A stretch of DNA of 64,000 nucleotides, from assembly GCF_003946485.1 (NCBI RefSeq), contig NZ_RHOJ01000012.1:1-64000 (forward strand), in the 5' to 3' direction. The translations under genes were made by a program, and so were the position numbers. Positions within the stretch are counted from its first letter, which is position 1. Every line of letters begins with the position of its first letter. Of this stretch, positions 15,959 to 24,317 are shown piece after piece. The DNA comes from Lacticaseibacillus jixianensis. GTDB lineage: Bacteria; Bacillota; Bacilli; Lactobacillales; Lactobacillaceae. The notes below the pieces were generated by a model. It saw only the letters and a list, made by a program, of their open reading frames with translations. It searched no databases and was not told where the DNA came from.

Positions 15959-17351
15959 GCGGCACCTCCTTTTCTGTTGTGGTTGCGGGAACGGTATTGG
16001 CTGCGGCGCCGATTTCGGTAAGGAAGTCATAGCCGCGCGGTACTAGCGGCGTGTAAAATTCAGAGATGACGCTACCGCCGGTGTCCACATAGCCCCGTCC
16101 CTTGATTGGTTTCTGGAAAAAGTCTTTATTGGTTTCGCCGAACATCATGGAATAGCCGAGCTCACTCATGCGCCCAAGAGCAACCCGGAACATGAACTGG
16201 TCGCGAATCCCGTCACCGAGATACTTAGCGTCAGGCCGTTGGCAAGCCAACACGAGAAAGAAGCCAGCTTGACGCCCTAGCATAACGATCTGCTTGAGTT
16301 TGGACATCACCTGCATGGCATCGCGGCCAAGCATATCCATGAAGGCCACGTATTCATCAAAAATCAGAAAATGGGCGGGTAGTCCAAGATAGGCGTAGTT
16401 CTCGCCGGTCTTGTAACCGTCCATTTGTTTCATCTTGTCGTTTCGCGCCATCATGTCCTGATAGAAAGTTTCAAGCGCACCAAGCATAGCCTCCTTCTTC
16501 GAGTAGACCCCTGGCATCACGTCGGCCAGATCGGCGAGGTCAGCGTTTTTCGGGTCAAGAATTGTGAGCTGGGCACCGTCTTTCAGCAACGCTTCGATCA
16601 ACGTCAAAATGAAGTAGGTCTTCCCACCGCCAGTCCCACCAGCGATCAACATGTGCGGTAGCGCATCATAGCGCCAAGCGACAGTTTCCATTAGCTGCAT
16701 AGAGCCGTGTTCACAGGTCACGTCAGCGATGGTAATACGCTTGCCGATGGTGTCGTAAAGCAACGTGTACTCGACATAGGAATCGTGTAGAATCTTATCG
16801 ACCAGCTCACAGTAAAGACCAGCCTCTAGCTTCTTTTCCAAGTGCAGGAGCTGGTCTTGATAAGAAGACATGACGATTTCAACAGAGACGTGGATCAGTC
16901 CGTCCTTGAGCCGGTAGTAGATTTTGGGGAAGTGCGAGATCCTCTCTTTGGTGCGCGTTGAGCCTAAGTCCTTGAAGAAACTCTCACTGTTGGACTGGTC
17001 AGTCTGGTACCACTTATTCTCGATGATCATGCGGGCAAGCTTCTGGCGGTGTTCCATCTGCTTGTAGGAATCCGCAAACCAAGTTCGGTAAACCCACAGG
17101 CCAGCACTAAAGAGTAGTGCTGTGCATAAACTGTTGATAATCAGCGGCAACCACGACCAAGGCAGCGCCACCACGTCCGGCCAACTAAAGAATTTCCAGT
17201 TGATTTGTTTTAGCAGCGGCCAATAGGCGATAGCTGCGCCAGTTACCCACAGGAAAATCACGGCCGTCATAGCGGTGTTGTAGAGCAGGTTGCGTTGACG
17301 CGGATAGACCCGCGTACCGCGATAGGTCCAAATGTTCTTAAACATAAACAT
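15948..17351 (-). CDS. tcpA: TcpA-type coupling protein, FtsK/SpoIIIE ATPase (Tn916 ORF21 type)
   Basis: 467 residues with two N-terminal membrane helices (about 28-45 and 68-88). The cytoplasmic FtsK/SpoIIIE motor has Walker A GGTGGGKT (238-245) and Walker B HFLIFDEYVAF (about 330). It brings the relaxase-DNA complex to the transfer channel. The gene starts inside the end of the upstream paralog gene with little ribosome site, so it is probably translated by coupling. Full family length. Confidence 0.94.
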   Translation of the reverse strand: MFMFKNIWTYRGTRVYPRQRNLLYNTAMTAVIFLWVTGAAIAYWPLLKQINWKFFSWPDVVALPWSWLPLIINSLCTALLFSAGLWVYRTWFADSYKQMEHRQKLARMIIENKWYQTDQSNSESFFKDLGSTRTKERISHFPKIYYRLKDGLIHVSVEIVMSSYQDQLLHLEKKLEAGLYCELVDKILHDSYVEYTLLYDTIGKRITIADVTCEHGSMQLMETVAWRYDALPHMLIAGGTGGGKTYFILTLIEALLKDGAQLTILDPKNADLADLADVMPGVYSKKEAMLGALETFYQDMMARNDKMKQMDGYKTGENYAYLGLPAHFLIFDEYVAFMDMLGRDAMQVMSKLKQIVMLGRQAGFFLVLACQRPDAKYLGDGIRDQFMFRVALGRMSELGYSMMFGETNKDFFQKPIKGRGYVDTGGSVISEFYTPLVPRGYDFLTEIGAAANTVPATTTEKEVPHEH

Positions 17352-17880
17352 TTACAAACTGAAAAGCTACGCCGTTGATTATCGGCTCAAGCGAAAAGTA
17401 AAAGCGGGCGTCATCTCGGTGATGACGGACATCTTCGGCAGACATTGTGAGAACGAATCCATCTTCACGATATAGCTGACACTCGGCGATTTCATGTAGC
17501 AGATACCCCAATGGCCCGCCCTTTGTAAGCTTAGTGCAAGCTTTTTGGAGAATAACAGAGTTGTAGGCATTCAAGAAGACGTCTACATTTTCAAAGCGAA
17601 TCCCTTGTAACGGACGCCTTGGAGCAACCCACGGTTCGTATTTGACCGTTACTCGATGCCGGTCTTCATGTAGTGAAAATATGAAGACTTCATCATTGCC
17701 GTGAGTTGTGAACTCTGTGCCGCGAGTTTGTTTGATAAATGGCTGCCCTGTACGTCGTGCACGCTTGGCGCGACAGAAAAGGCCCGTAATAAGATAGTCT
17801 GCTTGTGGAGTGTAACGAGTGGAAGTGCCGTAGTATTGGTTCAGAAATTCATAAAGACCAATAATCTCTAATTGTTGCAT
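17338..17880 (-). CDS. ICE protein with duplicated acidic-paralog domain, paralog 3
   Basis: 180 residues, ATG at 17880 after AAAGGAG. It appears to hold two copies of the domain found singly in its neighbours. The first copy has YEFLNQYY, then VFIFSL and VTVKYE; the second has VFLNAY, then RFYFSL and FQFVNVYV. Less acidic than the single-domain members. No known family recognised. It overlaps the start of tcpA by 14 bases. Confidence 0.75.
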   Translation of the reverse strand: MQQLEIIGLYEFLNQYYGTSTRYTPQADYLITGLFCRAKRARRTGQPFIKQTRGTEFTTHGNDEVFIFSLHEDRHRVTVKYEPWVAPRRPLQGIRFENVDVFLNAYNSVILQKACTKLTKGGPLGYLLHEIAECQLYREDGFVLTMSAEDVRHHRDDARFYFSLEPIINGVAFQFVNVYV

Positions 17881-17892
17881 CGTACTCTCCTT

Positions 17893-18222
17893 TTATTCGT
17901 CATCTGCGTCGTCAGGAAATTCGGTTTGGCAACCAGCATAAATGACGGTTAGGTTGTGTGCATTGTCAGCATAGATTTCAAAGTTAAAACAATGCGGTGG
18001 CGTTTGAACGCCATACATATCAATATTGAAGCCCACTCCAACGTTGTAAGTGTCAAAATCATGTTCTAATGCTTCCGCGGCGCCTTCAATAACAGGCTCA
18101 AGCAAACTGCCGAGAGTTTCCTCGTGCTCGGGTAAGGCTAGTAGCCCGAAGTAATCCTTGTAATACTGCTTCATGTTGACCAATCGGATGTCGCGTAAAA
18201 GCTCGTAATCTGGGTCTTTCAT
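17893..18222 (-). CDS. Small acidic ICE protein, paralog 4
   Basis: 109 residues, ATG at 18222 after AGGAGTG. It follows the family pattern: YYKDYF (about 20), an acidic helical region (HEETLGSLLEPVIEGAAEALEHD), FNFEIY and LTVIYAG, ending PDDADDE. Its stop is adjacent to paralog 3's ribosome site. Function unknown. Confidence 0.75.
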   Translation of the reverse strand: MKDPDYELLRDIRLVNMKQYYKDYFGLLALPEHEETLGSLLEPVIEGAAEALEHDFDTYNVGVGFNIDMYGVQTPPHCFNFEIYADNAHNLTVIYAGCQTEFPDDADDE

Positions 18223-18474
18223 CTATTTCACTCCTAAATATTTGATAGCGGGTTGTCGATCTTCGGTGTCGATGTTGAAACTGAACTCTTTGGATTCGTG
18301 ATCGCGGGTACACTCACCGTCTACCCAGATGGAGAACGGCTCATCGGGATTGGCCTGTTCGGCGGCCATCAGTACCATGTCGATCAAAGCGTCCGGGCTG
18401 GGGTCGTGATAATCAGGATCAACCAAAGCTGGATAATCTTCAAAGAAGCCTTCAATTCTAAGTGTTAGTGCCAT
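18223..18474 (-). CDS. Small acidic ICE protein, paralog 5
   Basis: 83 residues, ATG at 18474 after AAAGGAC. About 19 Asp/Glu against 6 Lys/Arg. Family pattern: FFEDY (10-14), DALIDMVLMAAEQ, EFSFNI and AIKYLGV. The end is very similar to paralog 6 (LSYLGVSDE). It directly abuts paralog 4. Confidence 0.75.
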   Translation of the reverse strand: MALTLRIEGFFEDYPALVDPDYHDPSPDALIDMVLMAAEQANPDEPFSIWVDGECTRDHESKEFSFNIDTEDRQPAIKYLGVK

Positions 18475-18488
18475 GTCATCAGTCCTTT

Positions 18489-18752
18489 CTATTCATCGCT
18501 GACACCCAGATACGAGAGCCGCAAGCCATCTTCACCCTCGTATGAGGTGAACGAGAACAGCTTATTCATGCCGTCGTTGGTCTGTTCGCTAGCGATATGC
18601 AGGTGCTGGTAGGATTCAGGGCTTTCTTCCATGAGTTCCACCATGTCTTGCAGAATCTCGTCTGGGTCAAGGCGGTAGTCGTTGTCGATTTCTTCGTTAT
18701 AGTCGTCGATGAACACTTCACGACCAACTACGGTCAGGGTGGAAGTCATCAT
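18489..18752 (-). CDS. Small acidic ICE protein, paralog 6
   Basis: 87 residues, ATG at 18752 (a second ATG follows) after AAAGGAG. About 22 Asp/Glu against 4 Lys/Arg. Family pattern: VFIDDY (13-18), DEILQDMVELMEE, LFSFTS and LRLSYLGV. First of the run downstream of the DUF961 genes. Function unknown; charge is in the range of DNA-mimic proteins such as ArdA, encoded in the same operon. Confidence 0.75.
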   Translation of the reverse strand: MMTSTLTVVGREVFIDDYNEEIDNDYRLDPDEILQDMVELMEESPESYQHLHIASEQTNDGMNKLFSFTSYEGEDGLRLSYLGVSDE

Positions 18753-18826
18753 CTGTGATCAACTCCTTTCGTTAGTGGTAAGCAACCGCCGCAGCGGGCG
18801 GTGCGCGAGAGGAGTGGGACAGTGAG

Positions 18827-19198
18827 CTATTTCTTGTCATTGGTGTTTGGCTTCTCCTGTGGCTTGACCGGTGCGGTGGCAATCACGAGATCCTTCGCTT
18901 TCATGTACCACGAGGTTTCAACTCGGTTGAAGTTTGCGTTCGCCACGGTGTCGATCACGGGATCAACCAAGGTTACAATCTGGTTGTACTTGAAGTCTTT
19001 GACCCCAGCCTCTGCTGGAATTGAAACTTGGATCATCATCCCTTGTTTCATGGACTTCAAATCGTAGGTGCGCTCCTTTACGTCGTCGGTACGGTTGCCG
19101 TCTTCGTCTTGTACGAAGCGTTCACGGCGTTGGCCGGAGAATTTCAAGACGCCAAAGGTTTCTTCTAAGTCGATAACGATGCCTTCTGCTAATCTCAT
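18827..19198 (-). CDS. DUF961 (YdcP-family) protein, Tn916 ORF22 type
   Basis: 123 residues, ATG at 19198 after AGAGGAA. The MRLAEGIVIDLEETFGVLKFSG opening and the later QVSIPAEAGVKDFKYNQIVTLVDP block are typical of the YdcP/DUF961 family found as a pair at this end of Tn916-like elements. Exact molecular role not established; it is a conserved early gene of the transfer operon. Paralogous to the next gene upstream. Confidence 0.88.
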   Translation of the reverse strand: MRLAEGIVIDLEETFGVLKFSGQRRERFVQDEDGNRTDDVKERTYDLKSMKQGMMIQVSIPAEAGVKDFKYNQIVTLVDPVIDTVANANFNRVETSWYMKAKDLVIATAPVKPQEKPNTNDKK

Positions 19199-19215
19199 GT
19201 GAGTTCCTCTTTTCT

Positions 19216-19539
19216 TTATTTGACTGGGACAATATCGTCGGCGTTGCAGATGTAGCGAACAAAGGCTTGCTCACCGATCCGGTAACCGACAGTCGCAATG
19301 CGTGGCTTGATGATGGTGACTGGCGCATCAACTTCGATGCTTTCGGCCTTGTCGCCTTGCTTCGCCGGAATGGTGATCTCGATATTGTCGGTGCGTTGCA
19401 AGTCGGAGAACAACTCGTAAGTGCGGGAGACAACTTTGCGATTGTCACGATCACCCTCTGACAGCTCCCGCTTGAGCGATCCGAAGTACAGGTGGCCGAA
19501 CGTCTTTTCAATGTTTGGTGCAACAAATTTGAGTTCCAT
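19216..19539 (-). CDS. DUF961 (YdcP-family) protein, Tn916 ORF23 type
   Basis: 107 residues, ATG at 19539 after AAAGGAAGG. It opens MELKFVAPNIEKTFGHLYFGS and shares with its neighbour the middle block EITIPAKQGDKAESIEVDAPVTIIKP and an ending on a hydrophobic strand. Together they form the orf22/orf23 pair of Tn916-type elements. Confidence 0.88.
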   Translation of the reverse strand: MELKFVAPNIEKTFGHLYFGSLKRELSEGDRDNRKVVSRTYELFSDLQRTDNIEITIPAKQGDKAESIEVDAPVTIIKPRIATVGYRIGEQAFVRYICNADDIVPVK

Positions 19540-19581
19540 GTTGTAGCCTTCCTTTCGTATTCAAAAAGCCGGGTAGTTGGG

Positions 19582-19824
19582 CTACTCGGCTGTGGCTTGT
19601 TGATAGTATTCGGTTAGTTGTTGAAGCAGGTAGTCGTAAAATGATTTAGAGATTGGGTGAACCGCGCGCCCATCAACGTATCTTGGAAACTGGATATACC
19701 AGCGATACTGACCTTCGATGAGCTTCACGTTTTTCAAGATGAGCACATGATCCAGTACGATGTCGCCTTGGAGCAGCACGTCGCCGCCGGGATCGGGGTA
19801 CATGTTAATAGAAGAAATGCGCAT
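19582..19824 (-). CDS. SpoVG-like RNA/DNA-binding regulator in ICE
   Basis: 80 residues from the ATG at 19824 (MRISSINMYPDPGGDVLLQG), chosen because SpoVG proteins start in this way; longer frames to 19854 run into the adhesin gene. The strands DIVLDHVLILKNVKLIEG, the WYIQFPR block and AVHPIS match the SpoVG fold (VLDH..., FVAMPS, DIAHPI). SpoVG proteins bind nucleic acid and regulate surface and virulence genes in Firmicutes. It follows the adhesin gene by one base, so the two are co-expressed. Confidence 0.75.
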   Translation of the reverse strand: MRISSINMYPDPGGDVLLQGDIVLDHVLILKNVKLIEGQYRWYIQFPRYVDGRAVHPISKSFYDYLLQQLTEYYQQATAE

Positions 19825-19825
19825 G

Positions 19826-22800
19826 TTACTTGCCATCTTTCTTCTTGGCGCCACCGATCACAACCATCGCAGCGAGGACGCCGAGCAGTAGTACCACACC
19901 GATAACCATGAGCCAACCAGCCTTGGCGTTACCCGTTTGTGGCAGACCAGGCTTCGGCGTTTGCTTGTCTTTCATGACTGCCTTCACGATTTCACCATCC
20001 TTAGTGATCTCGAATGGAACAAGGGCTTCGCTGATTTCGTACCCCTTCGGTGCGTCGTATTCTTGGAAGCTATACTTACCAGCAGGCAGGTTACTAAAGG
20101 AGAAGACCCCGTTCTTGTTGGTGCGACCAGATACGACCGTCTTGCCGTTTTTATCCAGAATACGAATACCAGTGTTTGGTAGCCGTTTGCCAGTGGAAAC
20201 GTCGGTCTTAGTCAGTTCGCCAGTGCCTTTGATCAAGTCGTTGGTCAGTTCAAAGGCGATGGGTGGTTCCTTGGCGTCAGCTTTGGTCTCGCCAATCTGC
20301 TCGTCCTTGCTATCAAAGACCGTCACGCCGTCCTTGGTGGACACGAGCTTGAGGGTTTCCTTGGACAGTACAAGGTTGGTGGCAGAAGGCTTGGATTCAC
20401 GGAGATAGAAAGTGCCCACGGGCAGGTGCTTGATGGAGCCAGTGGAATCCTTGCCAATGGTGATCGTCTGAATGACCTTCTTGTCAACGTCAAGCAGTTC
20501 AAAGGTCGCGCCAGCAGCGGTACCGGTCATGGCATAGGTGTAACCCTTGCCCGAAACCAGCGTGGCAACTTCGTTGATCTTCTTGAAGGTCAGTTCGTTT
20601 TCATGGAGCTTGTTCTCAATCTGCCTACCGTCGTTGATCTTGATATGCTTGATCTTCTCGTTGTCGGTGGTGTTGAAGTGGAAGCCGTACATAGTCGTGC
20701 TCAAGTCATGGCTATTGCCCGCGTCAAGTTCTTTGACGTAGTAGTAGCCGACTGGTAGCTGAATCGCATCGAATGCAGCTTTCCCATCCTTGACCGTGGT
20801 TGTTGCGAGCAGTGATTGTGCTGGAACCTCGGTGTCACCGATCTTAGTGGCGGCCATGGAGAAAAGGCCAAAGACCTGTCCATTACCGGCGACGTTCTTG
20901 ATTTCTGGGAGGTTGTTCGTCCAGCCGGTGATGCTTTCTTCTTGCTTGTTGAGCGTGATGTCGAGCTGCTGGAAGTCGTTCTTGGCTTCAAGTGAGGTAG
21001 AGGTCACCGTCACTTCTTGCCCAGCATACTTGAGTTCAAAGGCAATTGGATCGGTGTTCAGAATGAACCCGTTTGGTGCAGACACTTCGGTTGCAGTGTA
21101 CTTGCCAAGATACAGCTCTGGTGTTTGAATTTGGCCTTGAGCGTCAGTGGTACCAGTGGCAACCACGTCACCTTTTTGGGCACGAACGGTGCCATCAGCG
21201 GTCGTGATGTCTTCGGTTGCTTTGAACTCGAACTTCGCACCAGCGAGAGCGGTGTAGTCGTAACGATACTTGTACTGATTGCCGTATTTAGTTTCAACCT
21301 TTTCGACGGCGACTGTGGTGGCCCCGGTCTTGGTCAGCGTAGCGACACCCTTTTGGGAGAGGTCAGCGAACTTGATGACCACGATGCCGTCCTTATGGCT
21401 GCCGTCAATAGTGAACTTAGCTGGTTCCTTTGCCAGTACATAGCCGTCTGGGGCTTGCACTTCTTCGAGCTGATACTTGCCGTAACCAAGCGCTTCGGCG
21501 GTGATCAACTCACCGGAGTTGTCGGTAGCGAACTTATCAGTCGTGCCAGACTTATCAGCAGTCGGCTGGACTTCGTACTTGTTGGTTTGCAGGTTCTTGA
21601 TGCGGAAGATCGCACCAGCGCGCAGTACGGTTTTGTCGGTCTCGGTATCAACCTTGACTACCTGGAGCTTTTCTTCGATAACCTTGTTTTCGATGCTATA
21701 ATGCTGGGACTTCTGGGTACCATCAACAGTGACCGTGAACGGTTTGATGCCGTTGTAACCGGTAGGCGTCTTGGTTTCGGTCACGGTGTAGGTGTCGTAG
21801 GGCAGATCCGTGAACTTCACGTAGCCTTGAGCATCAGTCGAACCGGTGCGGACAACCTTGCCGGTGATCTTGCTGGTCACAGTGAATTGAGTGTCCTTGA
21901 GCATGACCGGCTTAGTGCCTTTGCCTTGAGTTGCCCAGTCGTAGTTACCGTACTTGAGCAGGTCGAGGTCGCCGGTGATGACTTGTTCCTTAACCGTCGT
22001 GGTGGCAGTTGCGGTCGTCACGTTCTGACCAGCGTATGCCAGCTTGAAGGCGTGCTTTTGCGGATCAAGAACGTAGCCGGTTGGGGCCTTCACTTCTTGC
22101 CAGTAGTAATCGTCCAGTTCCAAGCCGGAAACAGACGCGGTATTATTGGCAATCGTCACTGATTTCACGAGCTTGTCGTCAGCTGCACGGTGAAGTTCAT
22201 AGACAGCGCCGTTGAGACTGGCAGCACCTTGTGGTTGCTTACCGGTAACGGCGTCTTCCTTGATAATTGTGGCAGTGCCGCGTTGTTCTTGATCGATCGT
22301 ATTGACGTGAGCGGTGGTGACCGCGACAGTCTGACCAGCATACTTCAATTCAAATGGCAACTTGGCCGAGTTTAAAACGTAGCCAGCAGGGGCTTTTTCT
22401 TCAAGCGCGTAGTAGCTACCGAGCTTGAGGTTCTGCAAGGTGCCCTTACCGTTGCCATCTGTGGTGATCGCGCCAACCCGTGTGCCGGTGCTGGTGTAGA
22501 TCCCATACACCGCACCATTCAGGGAGTAGTAGGCGTTGAACATATCGCTACCGAACTCTTTACCAATCTTGGCAAGGGTCACGTTACCGAGTTGTTCCTT
22601 GTTGCCGAGAACGACTTCGATGGTCTTGTTGGGTTCAACGGTGACTTCCTTGAGTTCGCCCTTATTCACATAGCCGTTCGGCGCAGTCACTTCGGAGACG
22701 GTGACTTTGGTGCCAGCTTTCAAGTCATTCAAGGCGGCATAGCCGTCAGCGCCAGTTGTGACTTCTTTGGTAGTTCCGTTGTATGCGAACTTGAGCTTTG

Positions 22801-23641
22801 CCCCGGGCAAGGCCTTGTTGGTGTCGGCATCGACCTTCTTGGCTTTCAGATTCCCGTTCAGGTTGACCTTGATCGGCAGACTGAATTCGCCGTTGCTGGA
22901 AAGCTTGAAGTTGACCAGCTTTTGTTGGGAACCTTTTGTATAAACGAAAGAGGTACCAACGTCAGCGGCCTTGGCAATTGCATAAGCCACCTTACCGGAA
23001 GCCTTCGACTGGGTGGTAGCCGTCAGTGTGAGCTTGTTGCCGGACTTAGTAATCTTGAGGTTCGCGGTGTTTGCAGTTTGTTGGGCAAAGGCCGCTAGCC
23101 GTCCGTTGGTGTCAGTCAACGTGATTGAATCACCAATGGCAAGTGTGATCTGTTGGCCATTGAAGGATGGCTTCTTGTCGTGAGCCGAAACCTTAGCGAG
23201 AATCGCCTTCTTCTCGGCGGCGTAGGCGCTGTATGGATTCGAGACCAGTGTGTCACCCAGTTCTTCCCAAACCATCATCTGCGTGACGGCATAATTCTTG
23301 GCGCTAGGTTGCGAGTAGTACCCATAGTAGGCAATCTCGGCTAAGCGCTCTTTCTTAGCGTTGGAGTAACTACTTGGCGTATAGTCAGATCCACTCATGT
23401 CGAGGTCAATACCATGCTCTACACAAAAGGCGATCTGTTTGCCGCCGTCAATCTGTTTCATCCAAATGCCATTGTCCGTCCATGAGGAATTGTTGAACGC
23501 TTTAAGTTTCCAGCCTGTAACCCAATTTGTTGCTAATACGTTGGTCATGCTAGCAGCAAGAGCCATCGAGGCAGGAACGAGAAGCTGGACGAGTATTACA
23601 ATTAGTGCGGCGAAGATTGAGGTTCGCCGGGCTGTTTTCAT
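19826..23641 (-). CDS. Thioester-domain, multi-Cna-B, LPXTG surface adhesin carried by the ICE
   Basis: 1,271 residues from the ATG at 23641 (GGAGG upstream; a TTG at 23644 is also possible). A signal peptide (residues 1-29) is followed by a thioester-type domain: Cys73 in IAFCVEHG and Gln121 in AVTQMMVWEELG, the Cys/TQxxxW pair that forms the internal thioester able to bond covalently to host proteins. About nine Cna-B-like domains follow (KVDADTNKALPGAKLKF and similar), then LPQTG, a membrane helix and a KKKDGK tail for sortase anchoring. First gene of the transfer operon; may aid mating-cell contact or host binding. Confidence 0.88.
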   Translation of the reverse strand: MKTARRTSIFAALIVILVQLLVPASMALAASMTNVLATNWVTGWKLKAFNNSSWTDNGIWMKQIDGGKQIAFCVEHGIDLDMSGSDYTPSSYSNAKKERLAEIAYYGYYSQPSAKNYAVTQMMVWEELGDTLVSNPYSAYAAEKKAILAKVSAHDKKPSFNGQQITLAIGDSITLTDTNGRLAAFAQQTANTANLKITKSGNKLTLTATTQSKASGKVAYAIAKAADVGTSFVYTKGSQQKLVNFKLSSNGEFSLPIKVNLNGNLKAKKVDADTNKALPGAKLKFAYNGTTKEVTTGADGYAALNDLKAGTKVTVSEVTAPNGYVNKGELKEVTVEPNKTIEVVLGNKEQLGNVTLAKIGKEFGSDMFNAYYSLNGAVYGIYTSTGTRVGAITTDGNGKGTLQNLKLGSYYALEEKAPAGYVLNSAKLPFELKYAGQTVAVTTAHVNTIDQEQRGTATIIKEDAVTGKQPQGAASLNGAVYELHRAADDKLVKSVTIANNTASVSGLELDDYYWQEVKAPTGYVLDPQKHAFKLAYAGQNVTTATATTTVKEQVITGDLDLLKYGNYDWATQGKGTKPVMLKDTQFTVTSKITGKVVRTGSTDAQGYVKFTDLPYDTYTVTETKTPTGYNGIKPFTVTVDGTQKSQHYSIENKVIEEKLQVVKVDTETDKTVLRAGAIFRIKNLQTNKYEVQPTADKSGTTDKFATDNSGELITAEALGYGKYQLEEVQAPDGYVLAKEPAKFTIDGSHKDGIVVIKFADLSQKGVATLTKTGATTVAVEKVETKYGNQYKYRYDYTALAGAKFEFKATEDITTADGTVRAQKGDVVATGTTDAQGQIQTPELYLGKYTATEVSAPNGFILNTDPIAFELKYAGQEVTVTSTSLEAKNDFQQLDITLNKQEESITGWTNNLPEIKNVAGNGQVFGLFSMAATKIGDTEVPAQSLLATTTVKDGKAAFDAIQLPVGYYYVKELDAGNSHDLSTTMYGFHFNTTDNEKIKHIKINDGRQIENKLHENELTFKKINEVATLVSGKGYTYAMTGTAAGATFELLDVDKKVIQTITIGKDSTGSIKHLPVGTFYLRESKPSATNLVLSKETLKLVSTKDGVTVFDSKDEQIGETKADAKEPPIAFELTNDLIKGTGELTKTDVSTGKRLPNTGIRILDKNGKTVVSGRTNKNGVFSFSNLPAGKYSFQEYDAPKGYEISEALVPFEITKDGEIVKAVMKDKQTPKPGLPQTGNAKAGWLMVIGVVLLLGVLAAMVVIGGAKKKDGK

Positions 23642-24116
23642 CAATATTGTGTCCTCCAATTTTTCCGACAAAAAAAGACAATCGTAGTTAAACAATTGCC
23701 TTTTCAGAAATATGAAATTTCCCCTTGCATCGGTCAGCGAGTGCGTACTTCACAACTAGACCAATAAAATGCCCGTCGCTTGGGGTGGCGGCGGGCAAGG
23801 AGTAAGGGTTGAGCCAGACGTGGCACATAAGCGGCACATCTGACTGACTATTTCGTCCTTCAACGCTTTTTCATGAAGCCGGAAAGCCCAGGGTAGGGCG
23901 TTTCCTGCTCCAAACGTTTAAGGACTATCACTTTGGAGGAGTAAAAATGAAAAAGTAGGGTTTGGATAGGAATAAGTAATTGGCTTATTTCTATGTAACT
24001 TATAGTAGCGGCCGAATGTGAAGAAAATATGACGTTTTCCCGGCGGTTTTCTTAACTTTCTGAAAGCCCGGCTCGGCCGCGGCAGACCGGCGCAATCTGA
24101 TGAGCGAGCAGTCATC
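23642..24116. other. Upstream region of the ICE operon and ICE/chromosome junction
   Basis: No supported gene. The stem GCCCGTCG (23771-23778) with CGGCGGGC (23789-23796), followed on the minus strand by ATTTTATT, is a terminator-like shield against incoming leftward transcription; the operon promoter should lie at 23642-23770 but no box pair is convincing. At 23935-23958 a good ribosome site leads only to ATG-AAA-AAG-TAG. GC rises from about 24.0 kb, so the right attachment site is probably between 23.85 and 24.08 kb. Confidence 0.45.
23822..23843. repeat. Tandem GGCACAT direct repeats near the ICE end
   Basis: GGCACAT occurs at 23822-23828 and 23833-23839, an 11-base period (one helical turn). 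Short direct repeats near an element end are the usual form of arm sites for tyrosine integrases. The integrase is not in the window, so this is a suggestion. Confidence 0.4.
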
Positions 24117-24151
24117 TCAAAAAGCCGCCGGTGTTAGAGGCACCAGCGGCC
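24117..24151 (-). terminator. Minus-strand terminator without an obvious gene
   Basis: GCCGCCGGTG pairs (one mismatch) with CACCAGCGGC at 24140-24149; on the minus strand it is followed by CTTTTTG. No leftward gene lies between it and the rightward gene at 24318, so it may be a leftover of a locus cut by the ICE insertion, or guard the ICE. Confidence 0.5.
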
Positions 24152-24317
24152 GTTGTGGCGGCGGATCGCAGGACCCGCAGCGAAACAGGTTGGAGGCTGT
24201 TTCCACATGTAATACCATACCTGAAAAATGTGAAAACGTCATGTCCAAGCTGAGGCCTTTTTTGCCGCGCCGGTGCGGTACAATAGAATTATCCTATCGA
24301 GATGAGGAGTTGCTTTC

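Larger units (their letters stand above)
1..23960. mobile_element. Tn916-superfamily ICE (partial; left end outside window, right end approximate)
   Basis: A contiguous leftward gene set matches the Tn916/ICEBs1 conjugation order: DUF961 pair, TcpA (FtsK-like), oriT, MobT relaxase, ArdA, TcpE, VirB4-like, VirB6-like, CwlT-like, TcpC, then cargo, then a sigma-like regulator. GC is visibly lower than in the chromosome after about 24.1 kb. In Tn916 the integrase/excisionase end lies beyond the orf7-type regulator, so it should be left of position 1. The right boundary is estimated from the GC change and the last element-type sequence (GGCACAT repeats near 23.83 kb). Neither att site can be proven because only one end is visible. 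Confidence 0.9.

Noticed and set aside
21017-22162. 381-codon plus-strand frame opposite the Cna-B adhesin
   Set aside because: Antisense to a well-supported repeat protein, no ribosome site, no recognisable domain.
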